Below are positions 11,201 to 21,749 of a stretch of 64,000 nt of DNA, piece after piece. The stretch covers positions 868,001 to 932,000 of the forward strand of contig NC_020516.1 of NCBI RefSeq assembly GCF_000349945.1. Reading direction: 5' to 3'. The DNA comes from Azoarcus sp. KH32C. GTDB taxonomy: Bacteria; Pseudomonadota; Gammaproteobacteria; Burkholderiales; Rhodocyclaceae. The translations under genes were made by a program, and so were the position numbers. Numbering within the stretch: the stretch's first letter is position 1; each line of letters starts with the position of its first letter. Under the pieces are notes generated by a model. That model saw nothing but the letters and a program-made list of their open reading frames with translations. It made no database searches and was not told the DNA's origin.

Positions 11201-12358
11201 ATGTTTGAGCGCCCCGATTCCGGTGAGCGCGCAGTACTCGTCCAGCTCGACCTGAACCAGGGCGCGCTGGACGAGCGCCTTTCCGAACTCAAACTGCTGA
11301 CCCTCAGCGCGGGCGCAAGCGTCGAAGCCGTTGTCGGCGGCCGTCGCGCACGTCCCGATCCGGCGCTCTTCGCCGGACGCGGCAAGGTCCAGGAAATCGC
11401 CGAGACCCTGCGTGCCAACGAGGCGGATTTCGTCATTTTCAACCACGCGCTCTCGCCGGGTCAGCAGCGCAACCTCGAGCGCGAGCTCAAGTGCCGGGTC
11501 GTCGACCGCACCGCGCTGATCCTCGACATCTTCGCGCAGCGCGCGCGCAGCCACGAGGGCAAGCTGCAGGTCGAACTCGCCCAGCTCGAACACCTCGCGA
11601 CGCGCCTCGTGCGCGGATGGACCCACCTGGAACGCCAGAAGGGCGGTATCGGCCTGCGCGGCCCCGGCGAAACCCAGCTCGAAACCGACCGGCGACTCCT
11701 CGGCAAGCGCGTCAAGGTGCTCAAGGAGCGCCTCACGCAGATCGAAAAGCAGCGCCGCGTGCGTCGCCGCGGGCGGGAAGGGCATAGCGTCCTGTCCGTA
11801 TCGCTCGTCGGTTACACCAACGCCGGGAAGTCGACGCTCTTCAACGCGCTGACCAAGGCCGGCGCCTACGCCGCCGACCAGCTATTCGCAACCCTCGACA
11901 CCACCTCGCGCCGCCTCTACGTCGGCGAGGGGGCCAATGTCGTGCTGTCGGACACCGTCGGCTTCATCCGCGACCTGCCGCACGCGCTGGTCGCCGCCTT
12001 CCATGCGACGCTGGAAGAAACCGCGAACGCGGATCTCCTGCTGCACGTCGTCGATTCCGCGAGCGAGGACCGCGAGGCGCAGATCGAGGCGGTCAACGGC
12101 GTGCTGGGCGAGATCGGCGCGGGCGACGTGCCGTACATCATGGTGATGAACAAGATCGACCTGACCCAGGTCGAGCCGGGAGTCCAGCGGGATGAATATG
12201 GTAAGATCGTGCGCGTTTTTTTGAGCGCCAGGACGGGCGAAGGCCTCGGTCTGCTGCGAGACGCGCTCGCCGAGGTGGCGCGGGCCGCGACGGCGACACC
12301 GGAGGGATCCGACAGGAGTGCGGCGGACCCTACTGGGTACGATCCAATTCAAATGTGA
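11201..12358 (+). CDS. hflX: Ribosome-associated GTPase HflX
   Basis: GTPase that splits stalled ribosomes under stress. The 385-residue protein has the N-terminal HflX domain (glycine-rich signature RARPDPALFAGRGKVQEIA), a coiled-coil linker with LRGPGETQLETDRR, and a G domain with GYTNAGKSTLFN, DTVGFIRDLP and NKIDL. It lies 44 nt after hfq, and its last codons overlap the alternative upstream start of hflK. Confidence 0.97.
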   Translation: MFERPDSGERAVLVQLDLNQGALDERLSELKLLTLSAGASVEAVVGGRRARPDPALFAGRGKVQEIAETLRANEADFVIFNHALSPGQQRNLERELKCRVVDRTALILDIFAQRARSHEGKLQVELAQLEHLATRLVRGWTHLERQKGGIGLRGPGETQLETDRRLLGKRVKVLKERLTQIEKQRRVRRRGREGHSVLSVSLVGYTNAGKSTLFNALTKAGAYAADQLFATLDTTSRRLYVGEGANVVLSDTVGFIRDLPHALVAAFHATLEETANADLLLHVVDSASEDREAQIEAVNGVLGEIGAGDVPYIMVMNKIDLTQVEPGVQRDEYGKIVRVFLSARTGEGLGLLRDALAEVARAATATPEGSDRSAADPTGYDPIQM

Positions 12359-12372
12359 AGACGGGCGTTCTA

Positions 12373-13620
12373 ATGTCACTCAACGATCCACGCTGGGGCA
12401 ACCAGGGGAATGGCGACGGCAAGCGCGGCGACGACGATCGCGGCGCGAATCAGGGGCCGCCTGACCTCGAGGACCTGTGGCGAGATTTCAACCGGCGTCT
12501 GTCCGGCATGCTGGCCGGCAAGCGTGGGCCGCGCACCGGCGGCGATGGCAATGGTCCGCAGTTGCCGAAGGTTTCCTTCCGGCAGTTCGGGGGCGGCATG
12601 GGTGTGCTCGCGGCGCTGGTCGGCGCCGTCTGGCTCGCGAGCGGCTTCTACATCGTCGACGCCAACCAGCGCGGGGTCGTGCTGCGTTTCGGCAAATACG
12701 TCGAGACCACCGAGCCCGGTCTGCGCTGGCGCCTGCCGTACCCGGTCGAGACCAGCGACGTCGTCGATGTCGGCGGCGTTCGCACGGTCGAAATCGGCTA
12801 CCGTGGTACCGAGCGCAACAAGGTGCTGCGCGAAGCGCTGATGCTCACCGACGACGAAAACATCATCAACATCCAGTTCGCCGTCCAGTACATCCTGACC
12901 AGTCCGGAGAAGTTCCTCTTCAACAACCGCTATCCGGACGAGGCCGTGACGCAGGCCGCCGAGACGGCGATGCGCGAGATCGTCGGCAAGAGCAAGATGG
13001 ACTTCGTGCTCTACGAAGGGCGCGAGCAGATCGCGGCTGCGGCGCAGGAGTCGATCCAGAAGATCCTCGATCGCTACGATACCGGGATCCAGATCAGCCG
13101 CGTCACGATGCAGAACGCGCAGCCGCCGGAGCAAGTCCAGGCGGCCTTCGACGACGCCGTGAAGGCCGGACAGGACCGCGAGCGCCTGCGCAACGAAGGC
13201 GAGGCCTATGCCAACGACGTGATTCCGCGCGCCCGCGGCACCGCATCTCGCCTGCTTGAAGAGGCCAACGCCTACCGTGCGCGTGTCGTCGCGAACGCCG
13301 AAGGCGAGGCTGCGCGATTCACGCAGGTGCTCGGCGAATACCGTCGCGCGCCGGAAGTCACCCGCGAGCGGCTCTACCTCGACACGATGCAGCAAGTCAT
13401 GACCCGCAGCAGCAAGGTGATGATCGATACCAAGGCCGGCGGCAACCTGTTGTATCTGCCGCTCGACAAGCTGATGCATTCGGCCGGCGGGCAGGGCGGG
13501 CACGAGTCCTCGCCGCCTGCGCCCGCAGCGACGGCTCCGGCTGCCGGCGGCGCACGTGCGGACAGTTCCGCTGATCCGCGTAGCCGTGACGTACGCGACC
13601 GCGAGCGGGGAGAACGCTGA
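12373..13620 (+). CDS. hflK: FtsH protease modulator HflK
   Basis: SPFH/band-7 membrane protein that forms with HflC the periplasmic cage around FtsH. The product is 415 residues from ATG 12373 (MSLNDPRWGNQ). An in-frame ATG at 12355 overlapping the hflX stop would add six residues; 12373 matches the usual N terminus, but neither start has a strong ribosome-binding site. A Gly-rich cytoplasmic N terminus, one membrane segment (VLAALVGAVWLASGFYIVDA) and an SPFH domain starting QRGVVLRFGKYVETTEPGL are visible. The stop overlaps the hflC ATG by one base. Confidence 0.95.
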   Translation: MSLNDPRWGNQGNGDGKRGDDDRGANQGPPDLEDLWRDFNRRLSGMLAGKRGPRTGGDGNGPQLPKVSFRQFGGGMGVLAALVGAVWLASGFYIVDANQRGVVLRFGKYVETTEPGLRWRLPYPVETSDVVDVGGVRTVEIGYRGTERNKVLREALMLTDDENIINIQFAVQYILTSPEKFLFNNRYPDEAVTQAAETAMREIVGKSKMDFVLYEGREQIAAAAQESIQKILDRYDTGIQISRVTMQNAQPPEQVQAAFDDAVKAGQDRERLRNEGEAYANDVIPRARGTASRLLEEANAYRARVVANAEGEAARFTQVLGEYRRAPEVTRERLYLDTMQQVMTRSSKVMIDTKAGGNLLYLPLDKLMHSAGGQGGHESSPPAPAATAPAAGGARADSSADPRSRDVRDRERGER

Positions 13621-14501
13621 TGAGAGATCGTATGACCGTAGCCGCCGGCGTGCTGCTGTTTGCCGGCGCGTTGGCCTCGATGTCGCTGTTCACCGTGGAT
13701 CAGCGGCAGTTCGCCGTCGTGTTCCAGCTCGGGCAAGTCAAGGAAGTCATCAGCTCGCCCGGCCTGAACTTCAAGTGGCCGCTGATCCAGAACGTCCGTT
13801 ACTTCGACCGCCGCATCCTGACGATGGATACGCCGGAGCCGGAACGCTTCATCACGGCCGAGAAGAAGAACGTGCTGGTCGACCACTTCGTGAAGTGGCG
13901 CATCGTCGATCCGACGCTGTATTACGTTTCGGTGCTGGGCGACGAGTCGCGCGCGCGCACGCGTCTGCTGCAGGCCGTCAATGCTGGCCTGCGCGAGGAA
14001 TTCGGCCGCCGTACCGTGCATGATGTGGTGTCCGGCGCACGGGACCAGATCATGGAAGACATGCGCAGCCGCGCCGATCAGGACGCGCGCAAGATCGGCG
14101 TGCAGATCCTCGACGTGCGCCTGAAGCGCGTCGATCTGCCGCTCGAGGTGTCCGAGTCGGTCTATCGCCGCATGGAGGCCGAGCGCAAGCGTGTCGCCAA
14201 CGAGTTGCGTTCCGAGGGCGGCGCGATCGCCGAGAAGATCCGCGCCGACGCCGACCGCCAGCGCGAAGTCATCGTTGCCGAGGCCTATCGCGAGGCGCAG
14301 CAGACCAAGGGCGCAGGCGACGCCAAGGCCACCGGCATCTATGCGCAGGCCTACGGCCAGAATCCGGAGTTCTACTCCTTTTACCGCAGCCTCGAGGCCT
14401 ACCGCGAAAGCTTCGCGAGCAAGAACGACGTGCTGGTGGTCGATCCGAGCTCCGAATTCTTCAAGTTCATGAAGGACTCCGGCGGAGGCAAGAAGAACTG
14501 A
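13620..14501 (+). CDS. hflC: FtsH protease modulator HflC
   Basis: Partner of HflK in the FtsH-HflKC complex. The 293-residue protein has an N-terminal membrane anchor (VAAGVLLFAGALASMSLFTV), an SPFH domain (DQRQFAVVFQLGQVKEV) and a coiled-coil rich C terminus. The ATG at 13620 shares its A with the end of the hflK stop, so translation is coupled. A small DUF2065 membrane protein follows after 4 nt. Confidence 0.96.
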   Translation: MRDRMTVAAGVLLFAGALASMSLFTVDQRQFAVVFQLGQVKEVISSPGLNFKWPLIQNVRYFDRRILTMDTPEPERFITAEKKNVLVDHFVKWRIVDPTLYYVSVLGDESRARTRLLQAVNAGLREEFGRRTVHDVVSGARDQIMEDMRSRADQDARKIGVQILDVRLKRVDLPLEVSESVYRRMEAERKRVANELRSEGGAIAEKIRADADRQREVIVAEAYREAQQTKGAGDAKATGIYAQAYGQNPEFYSFYRSLEAYRESFASKNDVLVVDPSSEFFKFMKDSGGGKKN

Positions 14502-14505
14502 TCCG

Positions 14506-14691
14506 ATGGGTTCCAAGCTGCTCACGGCCTTCGCACTGATGTTGGTGATGGAAGGCCTCGTACCGTTTCTCGCGCCAGCCGCCTGGCGCGAAACTTTTTT
14601 GCGGCTCGCGCAAATGGCCAACGGCCAGATCCGGTTCATCGGGCTGGTTTCGATGCTGTGCGGGGTCGTGCTGTTGTTTTTGGTGATGTAG
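14506..14691 (+). CDS. DUF2065 small inner-membrane protein
   Basis: 61-residue protein with two hydrophobic helices (LLTAFALMLVMEGLVPFLAP and IGLVSMLCGVVLLFLVM) joined by a short polar loop with WRETFLRLAQM, the signature of the DUF2065 (YjeT) family. Function is unknown. It is conserved immediately after hflC in many proteobacteria, here 4 nt after the hflC stop and 6 nt before hisZ, which suggests a role near the HflKC-FtsH complex. Confidence 0.88.
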   Translation: MGSKLLTAFALMLVMEGLVPFLAPAAWRETFLRLAQMANGQIRFIGLVSMLCGVVLLFLVM

Positions 14692-14697
14692 GTATCT

Positions 14698-15852
14698 ATG
14701 CGCTGGGTTCTTCCCGATTACATCCAGGACGCGCTTCCCGCTGAAGCGGAACAGCTCGAGCGGCTGCGCCGCCGGCTGCTGGATGCGTTCCGCAGTCACG
14801 GCTACCAGCTCGTGATGCCGCCGCTGCTCGAGTACCTGGATTCCCTGACCACCGGAGCGGGGCCGGATCTGAAGCTGCGTACCTTCAAGCTCGTCGATCA
14901 GTTGTCGGGTCGCACGATGGGGGTGCGCGCGGACATGACGCCGCAGGTTGCGCGTATCGACGCGCACCTGCTCAATCGCGCGGGCGTGACCCGCCTCTGC
15001 TACTGCGCGAGCGTGCTGCATGCGCTGCCGTCGTCGCTGACGGCGACGCGCGAGCCGCTGCAGCTCGGTGCCGAGCTGTATGGCCATTCGGGTATCGACG
15101 CCGACATCGAGATCGTGCGCCTGCTGTCCGAGGTGATGCGCCTCGCCGAAGTGCCGGCAAGCCGTATCGATCTCGGGCACGTCGGCATCTTCCGCGTGCT
15201 CGCGGCCCGTGCCGGGATGGTGCCCGAGCGCGAGGAAACCTTGTTTGCGCTGCTGCAGGCGAAGGATGTGCCGGGTTTGGGCGAACTGCTCGCCGAGGTC
15301 GCGGAGCCGGTGCGCTCCGCGCTGCTTGCGCTGCCGACGCTGTACGGCGGCGCTGAAGTGATCGAAGCCGCGCGTGCGCGGCTGCCGCAGGACGCCGAAA
15401 TCGGCGCCGCGCTCGACGATCTGGCGAGGCTTTCCGAAGCGCTGGCCGATCTGCCGATCAGTTTCGACCTTGCCGACCTGCGCGGTTACCACTATCACAA
15501 CGGAGTGGTGTTCGCCGCGTACGGCAGCGGCTCGCCTGCGGCGCTTGCCCTCGGCGGGCGCTACGACGGCATCGGCCGGGCGTTCGGCCGCAGCCGGCCG
15601 GCGACGGGCTTCAGCCTCGATCTGCGTGAATTGGCGCTGGGCCTGCCCGCTGCGCCCCAGGCGGGGGCGATTCTGGCTCCGGCCGGTGGCGATGCGGAAC
15701 TGGCGGGCGTGGTGGCGAACTTGCGTGCTGTGGGCGAAGTGGTGATGACGGCTCTGCCCGGGCACGAGGGAAGCTGGAAGGAGGCCGGTTGCGACCGGCA
15801 ACTCATCAAGCGCGACGGCCGCTGGGCGGTCGAGGCGCTTCAGGGAGAATGA
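14698..15852 (+). CDS. hisZ: ATP phosphoribosyltransferase regulatory subunit HisZ
   Basis: Catalytically inactive histidyl-tRNA synthetase paralogue that activates short-form HisG in the first step of histidine synthesis. The 384-residue protein has the class II synthetase-like core (LPDYIQDALPAEAEQLERLR, GVRADMTPQVARI, LGGRYDGIGRAFG) but lacks an anticodon-binding domain. HisG itself is not in the window. The order DUF2065-hisZ-purA is typical of betaproteobacteria. Confidence 0.95.
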   Translation: MRWVLPDYIQDALPAEAEQLERLRRRLLDAFRSHGYQLVMPPLLEYLDSLTTGAGPDLKLRTFKLVDQLSGRTMGVRADMTPQVARIDAHLLNRAGVTRLCYCASVLHALPSSLTATREPLQLGAELYGHSGIDADIEIVRLLSEVMRLAEVPASRIDLGHVGIFRVLAARAGMVPEREETLFALLQAKDVPGLGELLAEVAEPVRSALLALPTLYGGAEVIEAARARLPQDAEIGAALDDLARLSEALADLPISFDLADLRGYHYHNGVVFAAYGSGSPAALALGGRYDGIGRAFGRSRPATGFSLDLRELALGLPAAPQAGAILAPAGGDAELAGVVANLRAVGEVVMTALPGHEGSWKEAGCDRQLIKRDGRWAVEALQGE

Positions 15853-15857
15853 AGTAA

Positions 15858-17168
<1,311 letters not shown>

Positions 17169-17306
17169 GCGCGCTTGAACGAATTCGCCATCACCGCCCG
17201 CCAGCAGGATTCGGCCCGAGTGCCGGGCTGCGGGTGGGGCGGCGTGTGGCGTCTGATGCCCGCTTGCCGCTCGGGTTTGTTGGCGCAGCGGGCGCTACAA
17301 AAAGAA

Positions 17307-17337
17307 AAAGCCGGTCGATTGACCGGCTTTCCTTTTG
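17307..17337. terminator. Bidirectional intrinsic terminator between purA and tRNA-Leu 1
   Basis: Arms AAAGCCGGTC (17307-17316) and GACCGGCTTT (17321-17330) pair over 10 bp around a GATT loop, with A-rich sequence on the left and T-rich sequence on the right. It can end both purA transcription (plus) and the tRNA transcript (minus). Confidence 0.88.
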
Positions 17338-17340
17338 TTT

Positions 17341-17425
<85 letters not shown>

Positions 17426-17435
17426 AAGAGCGCGC

Positions 17436-17463
17436 ATTATAGCGATGCTCGAGCTTTTCGCAA
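17436..17463 (-). promoter_or_regulatory. sigma70 promoter of tRNA-Leu copy 1
   Basis: On the minus strand a perfect -10 TATAAT (17436-17441) lies 16 nt downstream of TTGCGA (17458-17463, 4 of 6 to TTGACA). The -10 is 10 nt upstream of the mature tRNA 5' end. Confidence 0.7.
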
Positions 17464-17564
17464 AGGGTCTTTTTGCACTATCGGCAATCCCGCAATGTAT
17501 CGTCGGCGTGGCCTTGTGTGACGGTGTATCGAGGGCGAGGCTGTGCGCCGCGTGTGGACAACAA

Positions 17565-17590
17565 AAAAGCCGACGCTATGGTCGGCTTTT
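17565..17590. terminator. Intrinsic terminator after tRNA-Leu copy 2
   Basis: Arms AAAAGCCGAC (17565-17574) and GTCGGCTTTT (17581-17590) pair over 10 bp around a 6-nt loop; on the minus strand the stem runs into a T tract. It ends the copy 2 transcript before the copy 1 promoter, so the two tRNAs are separate units. Confidence 0.88.
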
Positions 17591-17599
17591 CCGTGAAAC

Positions 17600-17684
<85 letters not shown>

Positions 17685-17695
17685 AAGAGCCGCGC

Positions 17696-17723
17696 ATTAT
17701 AAGCCCTCATTAGAGAATGTCAA
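17696..17723 (-). promoter_or_regulatory. Consensus sigma70 promoter of tRNA-Leu copy 2, overlapping the rnr start
   Basis: On the minus strand, TTGACA (17718-17723) and TATAAT (17696-17701) are both perfect consensus hexamers separated by 16 nt. The -35 box lies within the first codons of rnr (ATG 17717), so RNA polymerase on this divergent promoter covers the rnr translation start. Confidence 0.85.
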
Positions 17724-20254
17724 TGACTGAAAAAACAAAAAATACAAAACCGAAGGTCGCGAAGAATTCGAAGCGGCCGGCCGAAGCCATGCCGAGCCCT
17801 ATCCGTCGGGCCGATCCGTTCTATGAACGCGAAGCCGCCGAATACGAAAACCCGCTGCCGAGTCGCGAGTACATCGAGCAGACGCTCGCCGAACACGGCG
17901 TGCCGCTAAGCTTCGGGGAGTTGTGCGCGGCGCTCGATGTGGCTGAAAACGAGGCGGGACTCTTCGAGCGACGCCTGCGCGCGATGCAGCGCGACGGCCA
18001 GCTGTTGCGCAACCGGCGTGATGCCTATCTGCTGCCCGACAAGGCGGACCTGATCCGCGGGCGGGTGCAGGGCCATGCCGACGGCTTCGGCTTCCTGATC
18101 CGCGACGACGGTAAGCCCGATGTCTTCCTCGGCCCCCGCGAGATGCGGGAGGTGCTGCACGGCGACCGCGTGATCGCGCGCATCACGGGCGTCGACCGGC
18201 GCGGCCGGCCGGAAGGAAAGGTCGTCGAAATCCTGGAGCGCGCCAACACGCGCATCGTCGGGCGTGTGCGCGACCAGCACGGGGTGCTGGTGGTGGTGCC
18301 GGAAGACCGCCGCATCCCGCAGGACGTCCTCGTGGTGCCGGGCGGGAAGAAGGCGACGCCGGGGCAGGTCGTGACCGTCGAACTGGTCGAGCAGCCGACC
18401 AAGTTCGTGCAGCCCGCCGGGCGGGTGATCGAGGTGCTCGGCAACTACGCCGATCCGGGAATGGAGATCGAGATCGCGCTGCGCAAGCACGAACTGCCTT
18501 TCGAGTTCTCGCCCGAGGCGAAGGCCGACACGCGAAAATTGCCGCTTAAGGTGCGCAAGATGGACTGGGCCGGGCGCGAGGACATCACGAAATTGCCGCT
18601 GGTGACGATCGACGGCGAGACGGCGAAGGATTTCGACGACGCGGTGTATTGCGAGCGCCAGGGGCGCGGCTATCGGTTGATCGTCGCGATCGCCGATGTG
18701 TCGCATTACGTGCAGCCGGGCAGTGCGCTCGACAGCGGTGCCTACGATCGCGGCAATTCGGTGTACTTCCCGCGTCGCGTGATCCCGATGCTGCCGGAAA
18801 AGCTCAGCAACGGCTTGTGCTCGCTCAACCCGCAGGTCGAGCGCCTGTGCATGGTGTGCGACATGTCCCTGTCGATGACCGGCGCGATCAAGGCCTATCG
18901 TTTCTACCCGGCGGTGATGTTCTCGCACGCGCGCCTGACCTATACGCAGGTCGCGGCGGCGCTGTACGACAAGGACCCCGCGGCGGTCGAGACGGTTGGC
19001 GCCTTGCTGCCCAACCTCGAGAATCTCGACAGGCTCTTCCGCGTGCTGCTGAAGGCACGCGCAAAACGGGGCGCGATCGACTTCGAGACGACCGAAACGC
19101 GCATGATTTTCGACGAGGGCGGCAAGATCGAGCGCATCGTGCCGGAGGTGCGCAATGACGCGCATCGCCTGATCGAGGAGTGCATGCTGGCGGCGAACGT
19201 CTGCGCGTCCGACTTCCTGCAATCGCGCGAGCATCCGGCGCTGTATCGCGTGCACGAGGGGCCGACGCCGGAGAAGCTCGAAAAGCTGCGCGGTTTTCTC
19301 GCCGAGTTCGGGCTGGGCGTTGGCGGCGGTGACGATCCGAAGGCGGGCGATTATGCGAAGCTGCTCGACAAGGTCAAGGACCGGCCGGATGCGCAGCTAC
19401 TGCAGACGGTAATGCTGCGTTCCTTGCGCCAAGCCGTATACAGCCCGGAAAACGTCGGCCACTTCGGCCTCGCCTACGAGGCCTACACGCACTTCACCTC
19501 GCCAATCCGGCGCTACCCGGACCTGCTGGTGCATCGCGCGATCAAGGCGGTGCTCGCCGGCGAGCGTTACGAGGCGGGTAACTGGGAGGAGATCGGACTG
19601 CACTGCTCGGCGACCGAGCGTCGCGCGGACGATGCGACTCGCGACGTCGTGGCGTGGCTGAAGTGCTACTACATGCAGGACAAGGTCGGAGAGGAATTTT
19701 CCGGCAGCGTGTCGGCAGTGGTACCCTTCGGCCTCTTCGTCGCCCTCGACGACATCTTTATCGAGGGGCTGGTCCACATTTCGGAACTCGGCAGCGACTA
19801 TTTCCACTACGACGAGACGCGCCACGAGCTGGCCGGCGAGCGCACCAGCGTCCGTCACCGCCTCTCCGACCGCGTGCGGGTGCAGGTCGTGCGCGTCGAT
19901 CTGGAAACGTCGAAGATCGATTTCCGCCTGATCGAAGGCGCGGAGCGGCCGACCGAGCGCGTCGGCAAGACGGGACGCGATCGCACCCGCAAGGCCGAGT
20001 CGGTGGCGATGTCGCCGACGGAGGCGAGCGTCGAGTCGCCCTTGCAGAAGGTGGCGGCCGTCGCACAAGCGGCGATGAGCAGTGCCCTGGATATGGGCGG
20101 CGACGGCGCGGGGAAGAAGTCCGGTGCGAAGAAATCCGCGCCGGCAGGCAAGCGCGCGAAGGCGGCCGAAGGGGGCAAGGCCCCCAGGAAGGCTGCGGGC
20201 GTGCAAAAGGACAAACCGGAAGCATCAAGGAAGAAAGGCAAGAGCCGTGGCTGA
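17717..20254 (+). CDS. rnr: Ribonuclease R
   Basis: Processive 3'-5' exoribonuclease of the RNB family that degrades structured RNA. The 845-residue protein has an N-terminal HTH-like region, cold-shock domains (VQGHADGFGFLIRDDGKPDVF), the catalytic RNB domain with the Asp cluster TAKDFDDAVYCE, HFTSPIRRYPDLLVHRAI, an S1 domain (GSVSAVVPFGLFVALDDIF) and a Lys-rich C-terminal tail from about residue 750. Start at ATG 17717; a second ATG two codons later is possible. It overlaps rlmB by 8 nt, the usual rnr-rlmB pair. Confidence 0.96.
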   Translation: MSMTEKTKNTKPKVAKNSKRPAEAMPSPIRRADPFYEREAAEYENPLPSREYIEQTLAEHGVPLSFGELCAALDVAENEAGLFERRLRAMQRDGQLLRNRRDAYLLPDKADLIRGRVQGHADGFGFLIRDDGKPDVFLGPREMREVLHGDRVIARITGVDRRGRPEGKVVEILERANTRIVGRVRDQHGVLVVVPEDRRIPQDVLVVPGGKKATPGQVVTVELVEQPTKFVQPAGRVIEVLGNYADPGMEIEIALRKHELPFEFSPEAKADTRKLPLKVRKMDWAGREDITKLPLVTIDGETAKDFDDAVYCERQGRGYRLIVAIADVSHYVQPGSALDSGAYDRGNSVYFPRRVIPMLPEKLSNGLCSLNPQVERLCMVCDMSLSMTGAIKAYRFYPAVMFSHARLTYTQVAAALYDKDPAAVETVGALLPNLENLDRLFRVLLKARAKRGAIDFETTETRMIFDEGGKIERIVPEVRNDAHRLIEECMLAANVCASDFLQSREHPALYRVHEGPTPEKLEKLRGFLAEFGLGVGGGDDPKAGDYAKLLDKVKDRPDAQLLQTVMLRSLRQAVYSPENVGHFGLAYEAYTHFTSPIRRYPDLLVHRAIKAVLAGERYEAGNWEEIGLHCSATERRADDATRDVVAWLKCYYMQDKVGEEFSGSVSAVVPFGLFVALDDIFIEGLVHISELGSDYFHYDETRHELAGERTSVRHRLSDRVRVQVVRVDLETSKIDFRLIEGAERPTERVGKTGRDRTRKAESVAMSPTEASVESPLQKVAAVAQAAMSSALDMGGDGAGKKSGAKKSAPAGKRAKAAEGGKAPRKAAGVQKDKPEASRKKGKSRG

Positions 20255-21053
20255 AAAATCATCGGGCCGTTCCCGTCCGCAGGACGCGAGCAAGACGCAG
20301 GATTCTCCGGGCGGGCGAGCCGACTCGCGGCTGATCTACGGATTTCATGCGGTGTTGGGCAAGCTGCGCCGTGACCCGGAAGGGGTGTTCGAACTCTACC
20401 TGTCGGCGAGCCGCACCGACGCGCGCGCGAAGGATGTCGTTCGCTTGGCCGAATCGCAGCAGGTGCGGCTGATCCAGGCCGAGGCCGACCGCCTCGACGG
20501 CATGGTCGGCACGCGCCGCCATCAGGGCGTGGTTGCACGAGTCGACGCGCGCAATCGCGACATCAAGCTCGCGGACGTGCTCGATTCGCTGGAGGAGAAC
20601 GCGCTGATCCTCGTGCTCGACGGCGTGCAGGATCCGCACAATCTGGGCGCCTGTCTGCGCGTGGCGGACGCCGCGGGCGTGCATGCGGTGGTCGCGCCGA
20701 AGGATCGCGCGGTGGGCCTCAACGCGACGGCGGTGAAGGTCGCGAGCGGGGCGGCGGATTCGGTGCCCTACATCACCGTGACGAACCTCGCCCGCGCGTT
20801 GCGCGAGATGCAGGAGGCCGGCATCTGGGTGGTCGGCGCGGCCGGCGAGGCCGAGAAGTCGCTCTACGAGATCGACCAGAAGGGGCCGGTCGCGTGGGTG
20901 CTGGGCGCCGAAGGCGACGGTCTGCGGCGCCTGACGCGCGAGACCTGCGACGAACTCGCGAGCATTCCGATGCTCGGCACGGTCGAAAGCCTGAACGTCT
21001 CGGTCGCGAGCGGCATCTGTCTTTTTGAGGCGCGGCGTCAACGCGGCGTCTGA
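20247..21053 (+). CDS. rlmB: 23S rRNA (guanosine-2251-2'-O)-methyltransferase RlmB
   Basis: SPOUT (TrmH-family) methyltransferase modifying G2251 in the peptidyl-transferase centre. The 268-residue product starts at GTG 20247. The N-terminal substrate-binding domain begins LIYGFHAVLGKLRRDP; SPOUT motifs are LDGVQDPHNLGACLRVADAA, WVLGAEGDGLRRL and ESLNVSVASGICLFE. The frame is open back to 20082 but that overlaps the rnr Lys-rich tail. Coupled to rnr by an 8-nt overlap. Confidence 0.96.
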   Translation: MAEKSSGRSRPQDASKTQDSPGGRADSRLIYGFHAVLGKLRRDPEGVFELYLSASRTDARAKDVVRLAESQQVRLIQAEADRLDGMVGTRRHQGVVARVDARNRDIKLADVLDSLEENALILVLDGVQDPHNLGACLRVADAAGVHAVVAPKDRAVGLNATAVKVASGAADSVPYITVTNLARALREMQEAGIWVVGAAGEAEKSLYEIDQKGPVAWVLGAEGDGLRRLTRETCDELASIPMLGTVESLNVSVASGICLFEARRQRGV

Positions 21054-21101
21054 GTGAATTCTTCGCACCAGGGGCGGTGCGGTTTTTGCTAGGCTTGAAG
21101 C

Positions 21102-21677
21102 ATGCTCCGCGTACTCGTCATCGATGAATCCCGTAGCCGTGCGGCAGAAATCTGCGCCGGCCTCGCACTCGCCGGCCATCAGGTGGCCGCGGTGCTGGCC
21201 TCGTCCGCCGATCTGACGGCGCAGATCGAGGCCATCCGGCCCGACGTGATCCTGATCGAAACCGACTCTCCGTCGCGCGACACCCTGGAGAACCTCGCGG
21301 TGATGAACGCGGCGATGCCGCGCCCGGTGATCATCTTCGCGCAGGAAGGCGATCAGGACACGATCCGCGCCGCGGTCAAGGCGGGCGTGTCGACCTACGT
21401 CGTCGACGGGCTGGATCCCCAGCGGCTCAAGCCTGTGATCGACGTGGCGGTGGCGAGTTTCGAGGAGCACCAGTCGGTGCGCGCGGAACTCGCGGCAGCG
21501 ACGAAGAAGCTCTCTGAGCGCAAGCTGATCGAGCGCGCGAAAGGCCTCTTGATGAAATCCCGCGGCATGGGGGAGGAGGAAGCCTACGCCGCGCTGCGTA
21601 AGCTCGCGATGGAGCGGGCGAAGCCGATGGCGGCGGTCGCGCAGGATCTTCTCGACATGGCGAAGTACCTCCTCTGA
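21102..21677 (+). CDS. nasT: NasT-like ANTAR transcription antiterminator
   Basis: RNA-binding antiterminator of the REC-ANTAR type. The 191-residue protein has an N-terminal receiver-like domain (residues 1-120) and a C-terminal three-helix ANTAR domain (about 130-191, RAKGLLMKSRGMGEEEAYAAL). Asp8 is kept, but the residue aligned with the phosphoacceptor Asp is Glu53 (VILIETDSP), so activity is probably not set by phosphorylation. In known systems NasT is held inactive by the nitrate sensor NasS; no NasS gene is next to it. Two leaders with matching RNA hairpins lie at 26185 and 33558, the likely targets. Confidence 0.88.
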   Translation: MLRVLVIDESRSRAAEICAGLALAGHQVAAVLASSADLTAQIEAIRPDVILIETDSPSRDTLENLAVMNAAMPRPVIIFAQEGDQDTIRAAVKAGVSTYVVDGLDPQRLKPVIDVAVASFEEHQSVRAELAAATKKLSERKLIERAKGLLMKSRGMGEEEAYAALRKLAMERAKPMAAVAQDLLDMAKYLL

Positions 21678-21749
21678 CGATGCGCCGGTGCGCCGCGATG
21701 GTGCACCGCTTCATTTTCCGGCACCGCAACGGTGCGAATCCGCCGCGCC

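Noticed and set aside
21721..21735. GCACCG-CAA-CGGTGC hairpin as terminator of nasT
   Set aside because: Only 6 bp and no T tract; could be chance in this GC-rich gap.
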